From Burkholderiales bacterium UBA4657 (GTDB lineage: Bacteria; Pseudomonadota; Gammaproteobacteria; Burkholderiales; Burkholderiaceae_E), in NCBI GenBank assembly GCA_002405475.1, contig DHLX01000018.1, forward strand, positions 1 to 64,000: 64,000 nucleotides of DNA, given 5' to 3'. Position 1 is the first letter of the stretch. Each line of letters begins with the position of its first letter. The translations under genes and the position numbers were made by a program. The notes under the pieces are model-generated. The model did not search any database. It was given only the letters and a program-made list of their open reading frames with translations, and was not told the origin of the DNA. Below, in pieces: positions 40,701-48,390 of this stretch.

Positions 40701-41201
40701 CTACCCCAGCTTGCGCAGCGCCGAGGGCGCAACGCGAACCGCTACTGGTTTGCTTAAAATTTCAATGAGTACCAGCACCCGGCGCTCGCCTTCGGCCATT
40801 TGATAGATGCCTTCCAGCCCGGCAAACGGGGTTTCCAGCAGGCGCACCCGCTGCCCCGGTGTGAACAAGGCCTGGGCGCCGGCTTGCTGCGTTAGCGCCT
40901 CGTACTGGCGTAGTTGTTGTATCAGCCCGGCCTGGACTTTGGCCGGTTCCTGACCAAAACACACCAGGCGGCTGACGCCACGGGTGGAACGAATGGGGCT
41001 CCAGCTTTTGGTTTGCTGGTCGCATCCCAGGTGTATGAATAAATATCGGGGAAATAGCGGTTCGGGCGAGACGGTAATGGCACCTTGCGCTATTTTTTCT
41101 ACCGGAAGCAGCGGTAAGTAGCACTCGTAACCTTGTTGCTGCAAATGTTGCAGCGCCGTTTTTTCCTGCCGGGGTTTAGTGTGTACCAGATACCAGTCCA
41201 T
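40701..41201 (-). CDS. rfaH: Transcription antitermination factor RfaH
   Basis: NusG paralogue of 166 residues. Seen: MDWYLVHTKPRQEKTALQHL at the start, ECYLPLL, PLFPRYLFIHLG of the NGN domain, VSRLVCFGQEPAKV, and the C-terminal KOW domain FTPGQRVRLLETPFAGLEGI, YQMAEGERRVLVLIEILSKP. RfaH binds the ops element in paused RNA polymerase and carries it through long polysaccharide operons. An ops element precedes the wecB operon 4.4 kb away on the same strand, which supports this identification over a generic NusG. The relic at 36.5 kb is a broken relative. Confidence 0.92.
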   Translation of the reverse strand: MDWYLVHTKPRQEKTALQHLQQQGYECYLPLLPVEKIAQGAITVSPEPLFPRYLFIHLGCDQQTKSWSPIRSTRGVSRLVCFGQEPAKVQAGLIQQLRQYEALTQQAGAQALFTPGQRVRLLETPFAGLEGIYQMAEGERRVLVLIEILSKPVAVRVAPSALRKLG

Positions 41202-41292
41202 GGCTGCCTTTCCGATAAAACCGGTTTGAATAAACCAGCCCTACATTCTAGTCGTTTCGCGCTTGATGGCAATGTGGCGTTTTCACATGCCG

Positions 41293-42057
41293 CTAGTGGG
41301 GGTGTAGCGGTGTCGTTCCTGCAACAGACACCCCTAAATGGTGACTGATGGCGTCCTGCGCTGCTTTCGCCAGCGCATGCCGGGTTTTGAATTCCTCGGG
41401 GTGCAGTTCGGGCAGCAGAGTCAGTTCTGCGACCATGCCGGGGGTCATGACCACTTTGCTCATGGACTCGACCAGGGTCATGCCCTCGACATAAGCCGGG
41501 ACTTCGCTGCGTTGTTCATGGTGCCAGTAACGCAAGGCGACTGGCGTTACGGGAACGTGTGCCTCAATGGCTGCCTGCAGCAGGTTGGCATGGAACGGCA
41601 ACAGCTGGTCGCCGCGCGTGGTAGTGCCTTCAGGAAACACGGCTGCGGTATGGCCTTGCTGCATACGCTCGGCCAGTTGATGGATGACCTGATGCACCGC
41701 ATGGCGTTTGCCACGCTCGATAAAAATGGTGCCGGCACGGTCGCATAACAGGCCAATAAGCGGCCAGCCACGAATTTCTGACTTGGCGACAAAGTGGCTG
41801 GGCTTGAGTGCGTTCAGGGCGTAGATGTCGAGCCAGCTGATATGGTTCATGACAAATATGCGCGGCCCGGCAGGCAGGTTGCCTTTGACCTCCAGGGTCA
41901 TGCCACATAAGCTTAATACGCGGTGCGACCACCAGCGCGCTACGCTGGTACGCCGTGACAAGCGCAGAAACGGATAGACCGAGAGCACAATGCCAACACC
42001 CAGCAGCAGGTGCAGAATCATGCGCCCCAGCCGGGCAGATAATATTAGGTGGCGCAT
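41293..42057 (-). CDS. plsC: 1-acyl-sn-glycerol-3-phosphate acyltransferase
   Basis: Membrane-associated acyltransferase of 254 residues, second step of phosphatidic acid synthesis. Seen: N-terminal hydrophobic LHLLLGVGIVLSVYPFL, FVMNHISWLDIYALNAL with the catalytic HX4D motif, KSEIRGWPLIGLLCDRAGTI, FIERGKR and AAVFPEGTTTRGDQLLPFHA. The ATG overlaps the end of pyrC' by 13 nt, so it is cotranscribed with the pyrimidine genes. It could also be an ornithine-lipid-type acyltransferase, but the motifs fit PlsC well. Confidence 0.88.
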   Translation of the reverse strand: MRHLILSARLGRMILHLLLGVGIVLSVYPFLRLSRRTSVARWWSHRVLSLCGMTLEVKGNLPAGPRIFVMNHISWLDIYALNALKPSHFVAKSEIRGWPLIGLLCDRAGTIFIERGKRHAVHQVIHQLAERMQQGHTAAVFPEGTTTRGDQLLPFHANLLQAAIEAHVPVTPVALRYWHHEQRSEVPAYVEGMTLVESMSKVVMTPGMVAELTLLPELHPEEFKTRHALAKAAQDAISHHLGVSVAGTTPLHPH

Positions 42058-43334
42058 GTCGGTTTTTCGTAGGCCACCTGACCGGCCACCAGGGTGAACA
42101 CCACTTCACCACGCACTTCATGCCCCAAAAACGGGGTATTTTTGCCCTGACTGGTCAAGGATGCCGGGGTCACGCGCCAATGGGCGTCGGGGTCGTACAG
42201 ACAGATATCGGCCACCGCGCCCACACCCAGATGCCCGGCGTCTATGCCCAGTATGCGCGCCGCGGCCTGGGTGACTTTAGCCAGTGCCTGCGCCAGTTTG
42301 CAGTTGGCGCGTGCAGCCCAGTGCAAGGTCTGGGGCAACAGCAGTTCCAGCCCGGTGGCACCGGGGCTGGCCTCGGCAAAGGGCAGCAGTTTTTCGTCGT
42401 CGTCCACCGGGCAGTGGTCGGAGGTAATGGCATCTATGGTGCCATCCAGCAAGCCTTGGCTAATGGCATCGCGGTCGCGACTGGTGCGCAAGGGGGGCGA
42501 CAGTCGCATCATGGCATTGAAGTAACCAATATCAATGTCTATCAGGTGCAGATGGGTAATGCTGACATCGGCACTGACGGGCAGCCCTTCACGTTTGGCC
42601 TGACGCACCAGTTCGATACCGGCGGCGCTCGACAGGCGACATAAATGCACCCGGCAACCCGTCACACGCATCAGCTCGAAAATAGTATGCAGCGCTACCG
42701 TTTCGGCACTGACGCTGACACCCGACAGCCCCAGGCGTGCCGCTACCGGCCCCGAATGCGCCACCCCACCCTGACCCAGCCAGGCGTCTTGCGGGCGTAA
42801 CCACACGGTATAGCCAAAGGTATGGGCGTATTGCATGGCGCGTAATAGCACCTGGGTATTGACCATGGGCGCATCGGCCTGACCAAAACCGATGCAACCG
42901 GCTTCGGTTAGTTCATTCATTTCGGTCAAGGTGTCGCCCTTCAGGCCTAGGGTTAAAGCACCCTGCGGGTACACATGCGCCTGGTTCAGGCTTTGTGCGC
43001 GAAACTTCAGCATTTCAACCAGGCCGGGCTCGTCCAGCACCGGGTCGGTGTCGGGTGGGCACGACAAACTGGTGACGCCACCATGCATGGCGGCACGCAT
43101 TTCGGTTTCCAGCGTGGCTTTGTATTCGTAGCCGGGTTCACGCAAGCGCGCCGACAAATCGACCAGCCCGGGCGCCACGACCAGCCCTTGCGCTTCAATC
43201 ACGCGATTCGGGCTGAAATCAGGGGGAATGCTGCCTACTGCGACAATTTTTCCGGCGGCAATCGCCACATCGGCCACGCGGTCGATCTGGTGCGCGGGGT
43301 CGATGACATGGCCGTGTTGTATCAGTATTTTCAT
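42045..43334 (-). CDS. pyrC': Dihydroorotase-like protein, inactive type (PyrC')
   Basis: Amidohydrolase-fold protein of 429 residues of the class I dihydroorotase family, but the zinc-binding HxH is absent: where active enzymes have DMHVHLREPG this protein reads DLSARLREPG (residues 59-68), with Ser and Arg in place of the two His. Other parts remain, including AITSDHCPVDDDEKLLPFAE and GATGLELLLPQTL. This is the pattern of PyrC' of Pseudomonas and relatives, a non-catalytic subunit needed for assembly of aspartate transcarbamoylase. It directly follows pyrB, with one base between stop and start, which supports that role. An active dihydroorotase should be encoded elsewhere. Confidence 0.9.
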   Translation of the reverse strand: MKILIQHGHVIDPAHQIDRVADVAIAAGKIVAVGSIPPDFSPNRVIEAQGLVVAPGLVDLSARLREPGYEYKATLETEMRAAMHGGVTSLSCPPDTDPVLDEPGLVEMLKFRAQSLNQAHVYPQGALTLGLKGDTLTEMNELTEAGCIGFGQADAPMVNTQVLLRAMQYAHTFGYTVWLRPQDAWLGQGGVAHSGPVAARLGLSGVSVSAETVALHTIFELMRVTGCRVHLCRLSSAAGIELVRQAKREGLPVSADVSITHLHLIDIDIGYFNAMMRLSPPLRTSRDRDAISQGLLDGTIDAITSDHCPVDDDEKLLPFAEASPGATGLELLLPQTLHWAARANCKLAQALAKVTQAAARILGIDAGHLGVGAVADICLYDPDAHWRVTPASLTSQGKNTPFLGHEVRGEVVFTLVAGQVAYEKPTCAT

Positions 43335-43335
43335 C

Positions 43336-44286
43336 TCAGTTCCCCGCCACCAGACTCATGACCGCCATGCGCACGGCAATACCGAAAGTGACCTGCGGCA
43401 AGATCACGCTTTGCGCGCCATCGGCCACGGCGCTGTCAATTTCGACACCACGGTTCATGGGGCCGGGGTGCATGACGATGGCGTCGGACCTGGCCAGTGC
43501 CAGGCGCTGCGGGGTCAGGCCGTAGTTCTTGAAATATTCTTGTGCGCTGGGCAGTAAGGCACCTTGCATACGCTCATTTTGCAGGCGCAGCATGATGATG
43601 ACATCAACTCCCTTCAGCCCTTCATTCATGTCATGAAAAACGCGCACGCCCAGTTGCTCCAGCCCGCTGGGCAGCAAGGTACGCGGGCCAATGGCGCGCA
43701 CTTCGGGCACCCCCAGCGTGGTCAGGGCATGAATGTCGGAACGTGCCACCCGGCTATGCAGGATGTCGCCGACAATAGCCACCGTGAGTTTGCTGAAGTC
43801 ACCCTTGTAATGGCGGATGGTGAGCATGTCGAGCAGGCCCTGGGTCGGGTGCGCATGGCGACCGTCACCCGCATTGATGACGTGAACATGCGCCGGGCAA
43901 TGCTGGGCAATGAGATAAGGCGCGCCACTTTGTCCATGGCGCACGACAAAAATGTCGGCCTGCATGGCGCTCAGGTTGGCAATGGTATCGAGCAGCGACT
44001 CGCCCTTGGAGGTGCTGGAACGCCCGACATCGAGGTTAATAACGTCAGCCGACAGGCGTGTGGCGGCAATTTCAAAGGTGGTGCGGGTGCGGGTGCTGTT
44101 TTCAAAAAACAGGTTGAACACGCTTTTACCGCGTAGCAGCGGTACTTTTTTGACCTCGCGCTCGCTAATGCTGACAAACGAGGCGGCGGTATCCAGAATA
44201 TTTTCCAGAATGCGCCTGGGTAAGCCTTCGGTGGACAGCAAGTGCTTCAGTTGTCCGTGTTCATTCAACTGGGGATGATGGCTCAC
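43336..44286 (-). CDS. pyrB: Aspartate carbamoyltransferase catalytic subunit
   Basis: Transcarbamoylase of 316 residues that joins carbamoyl phosphate and aspartate in pyrimidine synthesis. Seen: LFFENSTRTRTTFEIAATRL with the STRTR carbamoyl-phosphate site, STSKGESLLDTIANLSAMQA, VINAGDGRHAHPTQGLLDML and VIMLRLQNERM with a C-terminal HPGPMNRGVEID. It starts at GTG (GAGGAG upstream), overlapping the pyrR stop by 4 nt. Length and neighbours match the Pseudomonas-type ATCase with PyrC'. Confidence 0.94.
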   Translation of the reverse strand: MSHHPQLNEHGQLKHLLSTEGLPRRILENILDTAASFVSISEREVKKVPLLRGKSVFNLFFENSTRTRTTFEIAATRLSADVINLDVGRSSTSKGESLLDTIANLSAMQADIFVVRHGQSGAPYLIAQHCPAHVHVINAGDGRHAHPTQGLLDMLTIRHYKGDFSKLTVAIVGDILHSRVARSDIHALTTLGVPEVRAIGPRTLLPSGLEQLGVRVFHDMNEGLKGVDVIIMLRLQNERMQGALLPSAQEYFKNYGLTPQRLALARSDAIVMHPGPMNRGVEIDSAVADGAQSVILPQVTFGIAVRMAVMSLVAGN

Positions 44287-44840
44287 GCGCCTCCTCGGTG
44301 TGGTTCCAGGGTGAGATGAAAATGGGTGTCGTGCCGGTGCAGGCTCAGGCGGGCAGACTCGGGCAGCGTCAGGGTCATGCCGCTGAAGGTCGGGGCAATC
44401 GGTAATTCGCGTGTACTGCCGTCAACACTCTGGCGATCCACCAGCACGGCCAGATCTATACGCGCCGGGCGGCCATAATCAAACAAGGCATTCATGGCGG
44501 CGCGCAGCGTGCGCCCGGTGAACAGCACGTCGTCAATCAACAGAATCGACGCGCCTTCCAGCTCGAAAGGAATGGCACTGGGTCGCAGCTGCGGGTGCAG
44601 GCCTATGCGTGAAAAGTCGTCGCGGTAAAAACTAATGTCGAGCGCCCCCGGCGGCTTGAGTTGCAGGTCTTGTGCCAGCCGTTGCGCCAGCCAGACCCCC
44701 CCGGTGTGAATACCGACCAGCTGCCAGTCACGCTGTTGCTGGCGCAGAGCCTGCAGCAAACGCGCATAGGCCTGTTCGGCGGCGTCGGGCGCCAGATCAG
44801 GCGGCGCTGCAGCGCCAGCGGGTGAAACGGCAGGGTTCAT
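44283..44840 (-). CDS. pyrR: Uracil phosphoribosyltransferase-like PyrR
   Basis: Type I phosphoribosyltransferase of 185 residues. The PRPP-binding loop ILLIDDVLFTGRTLRAAMNA is clear, and IHTGGVWLAQRLAQDL and DISFYRDDFSRIG match the PyrR family. In Gram-positive bacteria PyrR is an RNA-binding regulator; in proteobacteria the role is less defined and it may work as a UPRTase or a transcriptional regulator. It overlaps pyrB and ruvX by 4 nt each, forming one tight operon. Confidence 0.9.
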   Translation of the reverse strand: MNPAVSPAGAAAPPDLAPDAAEQAYARLLQALRQQQRDWQLVGIHTGGVWLAQRLAQDLQLKPPGALDISFYRDDFSRIGLHPQLRPSAIPFELEGASILLIDDVLFTGRTLRAAMNALFDYGRPARIDLAVLVDRQSVDGSTRELPIAPTFSGMTLTLPESARLSLHRHDTHFHLTLEPHRGGA

Positions 44841-45235
44841 GGGTGCTCATCAAAATATTGCTGCAAAATCAGGGCGGCAGCGTGGGCATCGAGTGCAGAC
44901 GGCATTTTGCCTGATTTTGCTGCGCCGTTCTCAACCGCCACCGAAGAATAGCGCTCATCGACCCAATAGACCGGCAACCGGGTACGCTCGATAATTTCCT
45001 GCCCCAGACGGCGCGCCAGGCGCGTGCCCTGGGTGGTCTGACCCTGGGTATTCAAGGGTAAGCCGACGACAAAATAGGCCGGCTGCCATTCCTGTATCAA
45101 GCCTTGCAACGGTTCCCACAAGCGCGCGCTGGGCAACACCGTCAGCGCCTGCGCTGTTCTGGTCAAGGTATTGCCTACCGCCACGCCCGTACGTTTCAAA
45201 CCGGCATCCAGCCCCATGACGGTCTGCGCCGTCAT
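44837..45235 (-). CDS. ruvX: Holliday junction resolvase-like RuvX (YqgF)
   Basis: Small RNase H-fold protein of 132 residues. Seen: VMGLDAGLKRTGVAVGNTL with the catalytic Asp, VVGLPLNTQGQTTQGTRLAR, PVYWVDERYSS with the Glu region, and KMPSALDAHAAALILQQYFD with the last Asp. YqgF family members process 16S rRNA ends or nucleic-acid junctions. It overlaps both algH and pyrR by 4 nt. Confidence 0.92.
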   Translation of the reverse strand: MTAQTVMGLDAGLKRTGVAVGNTLTRTAQALTVLPSARLWEPLQGLIQEWQPAYFVVGLPLNTQGQTTQGTRLARRLGQEIIERTRLPVYWVDERYSSVAVENGAAKSGKMPSALDAHAAALILQQYFDEHP

Positions 45236-45822
45236 GCGTGCCCGACCTCGCTCGACAGCATGGCCGGGTCGAATCCGAGCAATTTGACCGCAGCGCTATA
45301 GCGCTCGGCAGGGTCAAGGTCAAACAGGACATAGGGGTCGGCCGCGACAGTGAGCCAGCCATTGGCGGCAATTTCCTGTTCCAGTTGTCCGCCGCCCCAG
45401 CCAGCATAGCCCAGGGTAATCAGCACCCGCTGCGGGCCCAGCCCGGCGCTCATGGCCTGAAGCACATCTTTCGAGGTAGTTAAACGGATACGGTCAGTGA
45501 CCTGTACCGAGGACGAATAGGTCTCATCATCGTGAATGCCGACCGCCTCGTGCAGGACGAAACCGCGCTCGGTCTGCACCGGCCCGCCATAAAACACCGG
45601 CGCCTGCGACAATGGCATTATTTCAAGCTTGAGGTCGATGCGCTCAAACAAGGTTTGCAGGCTCAGGTCGGTAGGCCGATTGACGACCAGACCCATGGCG
45701 CCTTTTTCGTTATGCTCACAAACATAGACCAGTGACCCCGCAAAAGTGGGGTCGGTCATGCCCGGCATGGCAATCAGGAAACTGTTGGCAAAACTGCCGC
45801 TTGATTCAATTGAGTTCAACAT
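45232..45822 (-). CDS. algH: YqgE/AlgH family protein
   Basis: Protein of 196 residues, the family's length. Seen: FANSFLIAMPGMTDPTFAGS, LVYVCEHNEKGAMGLVVNRP, the hallmark N-terminus, and VLITLGYAGWGGGQLEQEIA later. The function is not well established. It is the first gene of the algH-ruvX-pyrR-pyrB-pyrC'-plsC operon, and the divergent photolyase gene begins 26 bp away, so a shared promoter region lies partly within coding sequence. Confidence 0.92.
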   Translation of the reverse strand: MLNSIESSGSFANSFLIAMPGMTDPTFAGSLVYVCEHNEKGAMGLVVNRPTDLSLQTLFERIDLKLEIMPLSQAPVFYGGPVQTERGFVLHEAVGIHDDETYSSSVQVTDRIRLTTSKDVLQAMSAGLGPQRVLITLGYAGWGGGQLEQEIAANGWLTVAADPYVLFDLDPAERYSAAVKLLGFDPAMLSSEVGHA

Positions 45823-45848
45823 ATGGAAATTCTACGTCAACTTAGCCT

Positions 45849-47282
45849 ATGACTACAGCCCACTATCGCACCGCCCTGGTTTGGTTCCGGCGTGACCTGC
45901 GTTGCTTCGACCATACCGCACTGCACATGGCGCTGAGCCAGGCCGACCAGGTGTATGCGGTCTTTGTTTTTGACCGTGACATTCTCGACGCCCTGCCGTC
46001 ACGCTACGACCGGCGCGTCGAGTTTATCTGGCATGCGCTGCGCGAGCTGGACACGCAATTGCGCCAGCGCGGCGGTGGCCTGATGGTGCTGCAGGGCAAG
46101 GCGCGCGAGGAAATACCACGGCTGGCCGCACAACTGGGGGTTGAAGCAGTCATGACGCACCATGACTATGAACCGCAGGCCGTAGCGCGCGATGCGGCGG
46201 TTGCCGCCACCTTGCAACAACAGGGGCGCGCCTGGCTGACGTTCAAGGACACCGTGATTTTTGAAAAAACCGAGGTCTTAACCGGCGCGGGCAAGCCTTT
46301 TTCGGTCTTTACCCCGTACAAAAACGCCTGGCTGAAAAAATTGACCCCGGCCGAGCTAGCACCCCGCTCTTGCGACTACGGCCAACTCGCTGCGCCACTG
46401 CCCGGCTATGCCCTGCCCGATCTGGCCACCCTGGGCTTTGAACACACCAACCTGCTTGAGCTGGGTCTGCACCCCGGCATGACGGGGGCGCAAACCCTGT
46501 TGCATGAGTTTGAAAAACGCCTAAGCGCCTATGCCGAACGGCGTGATTTTCCGGCGCTGAAAGGCCCGAGTTATTTGAGTGTGCACCTGCGCTTTGGCAC
46601 GGTCAGTATTCGCCAGCTGGCGCGTCTGGCGCATGCACAATATCTGCGTGGTGACCGTGGCGCTGAAGTCTGGCTGTCAGAACTGGTGTGGCGTGATTTT
46701 TATTTTCAGATATTGGCCAACTTTCCGCATGTGGTCGAACGCAGCTTCAAGCCCGACTACGACCGTATTCCCTGGGAACGCGACGAGGCTTTGTTTCAGG
46801 CCTGGTGTCAGGGGCGTACCGGCTACCCGCTGGTCGATGCTGCCATGGCGCAGATTAACCAGACCGGCTATATGCACAACCGTCTGCGCATGGTGGTCGC
46901 CAGTTTTTTAACCAAAGACCTGGGGCTGGACTGGCGCTGGGGTGAAGCCTATTTCGCCGCGCATTTGAACGATTTTGACCTGGCGGCAAACAATGGCGGC
47001 TGGCAATGGGCTGCCAGTACCGGCTGCGATGCCCAGCCTTATTTCCGCATTTTCAACCCGGTGAGTCAAAGTGAAAAATTTGACGCCGAGGGTAAATTCA
47101 TTCGCAAATATGTGCCGGCGCTTGCCAAACTGTCGAACCAGGCTTTGCATGCGCCGTGGGAATACCCGCTGGAATGTGAGCTGGCGGGTATTAGGCTAGG
47201 GGTCGATTACCCACTGCCGGTGGTGCGCCATGACGAGGCGCGCAAAAAGACTCTGGCGCGGTATGCGGTGGTGAAGGGGTGA
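45849..47282 (+). CDS. phrB: Deoxyribodipyrimidine photolyase
   Basis: CPD photolyase of 477 residues that repairs UV pyrimidine dimers with light. Seen: TALVWFRRDLRCFDHTALHM at the N-terminus (antenna domain), LKGPSYLSVHLRFGTVSIRQ, LSELVWRDFYFQILANFPHV, VDAAMAQINQTGYMHNRLRM, VVASFLTKDLGLDWRWGEAY and NNGGWQWAASTGCDAQPYFR in the FAD domain, all family hallmarks. The last codons, EARKKTLARYAVVKG, recur at the end of the toxin gene 0.9 kb downstream. Confidence 0.95.
   Translation: MTTAHYRTALVWFRRDLRCFDHTALHMALSQADQVYAVFVFDRDILDALPSRYDRRVEFIWHALRELDTQLRQRGGGLMVLQGKAREEIPRLAAQLGVEAVMTHHDYEPQAVARDAAVAATLQQQGRAWLTFKDTVIFEKTEVLTGAGKPFSVFTPYKNAWLKKLTPAELAPRSCDYGQLAAPLPGYALPDLATLGFEHTNLLELGLHPGMTGAQTLLHEFEKRLSAYAERRDFPALKGPSYLSVHLRFGTVSIRQLARLAHAQYLRGDRGAEVWLSELVWRDFYFQILANFPHVVERSFKPDYDRIPWERDEALFQAWCQGRTGYPLVDAAMAQINQTGYMHNRLRMVVASFLTKDLGLDWRWGEAYFAAHLNDFDLAANNGGWQWAASTGCDAQPYFRIFNPVSQSEKFDAEGKFIRKYVPALAKLSNQALHAPWEYPLECELAGIRLGVDYPLPVVRHDEARKKTLARYAVVKG
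47235..47282 (+). repeat. 48-bp direct repeat, left copy (3' end of phrB)
   Basis: Matches 48180-48227 in 48 positions with only four or so differences, including the stop codon. It encodes EARKKTLARYAVVKG here and EARKKNLARYAVVKG in the right copy. The two copies bracket the prlF-yhaV module. Confidence 0.9.
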
Positions 47283-47310
47283 GCATTAGAATGCTTGCAC
47301 CCTGCGGTGG

Positions 47311-47362
47311 TCAGCCCGTATGTCAGCCCGTATTGACAAGGTAATGTAATTGCATTACCTTG
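47311..47362 (+). promoter_or_regulatory. Promoter and operator of prlF-yhaV
   Basis: TTGACA at 47333-47338 fits a -35; the -10 is weak (TACCTT, 17 bp on). A perfect 10-bp inverted repeat CAAGGTAATG / CATTACCTTG with a 6-bp centre (47337-47362) overlaps this region, as expected for PrlF autorepression. An 11-bp direct repeat TCAGCCCGTAT (47311 and 47323) lies just before it. Confidence 0.65.
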
Positions 47363-47395
47363 CGAAGTGTCCACCTTTTTTGATGGGAGAACGCC

Positions 47396-47725
47396 ATGGC
47401 TACGACCCTGGAAGTCGAATCGACGCTAACTGACCGCTACCAGACCACGGTGCCGGAAACGGTGCGTCGCGCCCTTCGTCTGGGCAAACGCGACAAAATC
47501 CACTACACCATTCGCCCCGGCGGCGAGGTTGTCTTGACGCGCGCTCAGGTTCCTGACGAAGATGATCCGCTGCTGGCTCAGTTCCTGACATTCCTTTCCA
47601 GCGACATCGCCCGCCACCCAGAGCGCTTGCAGGCCATTGATGCCAGCTTGGTGCAGCGCCTTCGGTCTCTGACCGACACCTGCGAAGTCAATCTTGATGC
47701 GTCCTTAGCGGCAGACGATGAATGA
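47396..47725 (+). CDS. prlF: PrlF (SohA) antitoxin
   Basis: AbrB/SpoVT-like antitoxin of 109 residues: STLTDRYQTTVPETVRRALR, LGKRDKIHYTIRPGGEVVLT is the swapped-hairpin domain, then a C-terminal FLTFLSSDIARHPERLQAID typical for PrlF. It binds YhaV and represses the operon through the palindrome upstream. It overlaps yhaV by 8 nt. Confidence 0.92.
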   Translation: MATTLEVESTLTDRYQTTVPETVRRALRLGKRDKIHYTIRPGGEVVLTRAQVPDEDDPLLAQFLTFLSSDIARHPERLQAIDASLVQRLRSLTDTCEVNLDASLAADDE

Positions 47726-48227
47726 GTCAGGTCTGCCAGCCAAACCCATGCCTTTGCTGATTCATGGCTGGACAGTTTTCGGTCACCCGCTGTTTCTCGC
47801 GCAACTTGAAGCCCTGACACGGCAGGTGGAGGCCTTCAAGCAAAAAGACCCCACCGGATACTTAAAAAAGAATGCCGCCAAGCGCCTGGCAGCGATTTCC
47901 AGGTTGGCATTCGATGTCATACCGCAAGATCCGACACGCCCGGAATACCGGCAAGGCAATACTCTTGGTGAAGGCCACAAGCACTGGTTCAGAGCCAAGT
48001 TTTTTCAGCAGTACCGCTTGTTCTTCCGCTACCACACGCCCAGCAAGGTGATTGTCTTTGCATGGGTTAATGACGAAGATACCAAGCGCGCCTACCAGAG
48101 CGACGACGATGCCTACCGGGTATTTCGCCAGATGCTGGAAAGTGGCCACCCACCAGATGACTGGGGTCAGTTGTTGGCCGAGGCGCGCAAAAAAAATCTG
48201 GCGCGGTATGCGGTGGTGAAGGGTTGA
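47718..48227 (+). CDS. yhaV: YhaV toxin
   Basis: RelE-superfamily ribonuclease of 169 residues. Seen: LIHGWTVFGHPLFLAQLEAL, VIPQDPTRPEYRQGNTLGEG, HKHWFRAKFFQQYRLFFRYH, IVFAWVNDEDTKRAYQSDDD, AYRVFRQMLESGHPPDDW, all standard for YhaV. It is longer than E. coli YhaV (about 154 residues, from memory) because its last 15 codons are a copy of the end of phrB. The body of the toxin is complete and the pair looks functional. Confidence 0.93.
   Translation: MNESGLPAKPMPLLIHGWTVFGHPLFLAQLEALTRQVEAFKQKDPTGYLKKNAAKRLAAISRLAFDVIPQDPTRPEYRQGNTLGEGHKHWFRAKFFQQYRLFFRYHTPSKVIVFAWVNDEDTKRAYQSDDDAYRVFRQMLESGHPPDDWGQLLAEARKKNLARYAVVKG
48180..48227 (+). repeat. 48-bp direct repeat, right copy (3' end of yhaV)
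   Basis: Right-hand copy of the phrB 3' end. Between the copies lie 897 bp carrying the promoter, prlF and most of yhaV. Confidence 0.9.
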
Positions 48228-48390
48228 AAAATCCCAGAGAGAATAGTAAAAAGAATCTTTTAAGCCTCGATGCGGTTGAGATTCAAATCAAAATAGCGAG
48301 AGAATTTTTCGATGTTCAAATCTGCTTACCGGCACTGTATCACTCCCTTTTGCTGCCCAGAAGTTGGCCTATTGCAAAGCTTAATTAGAA

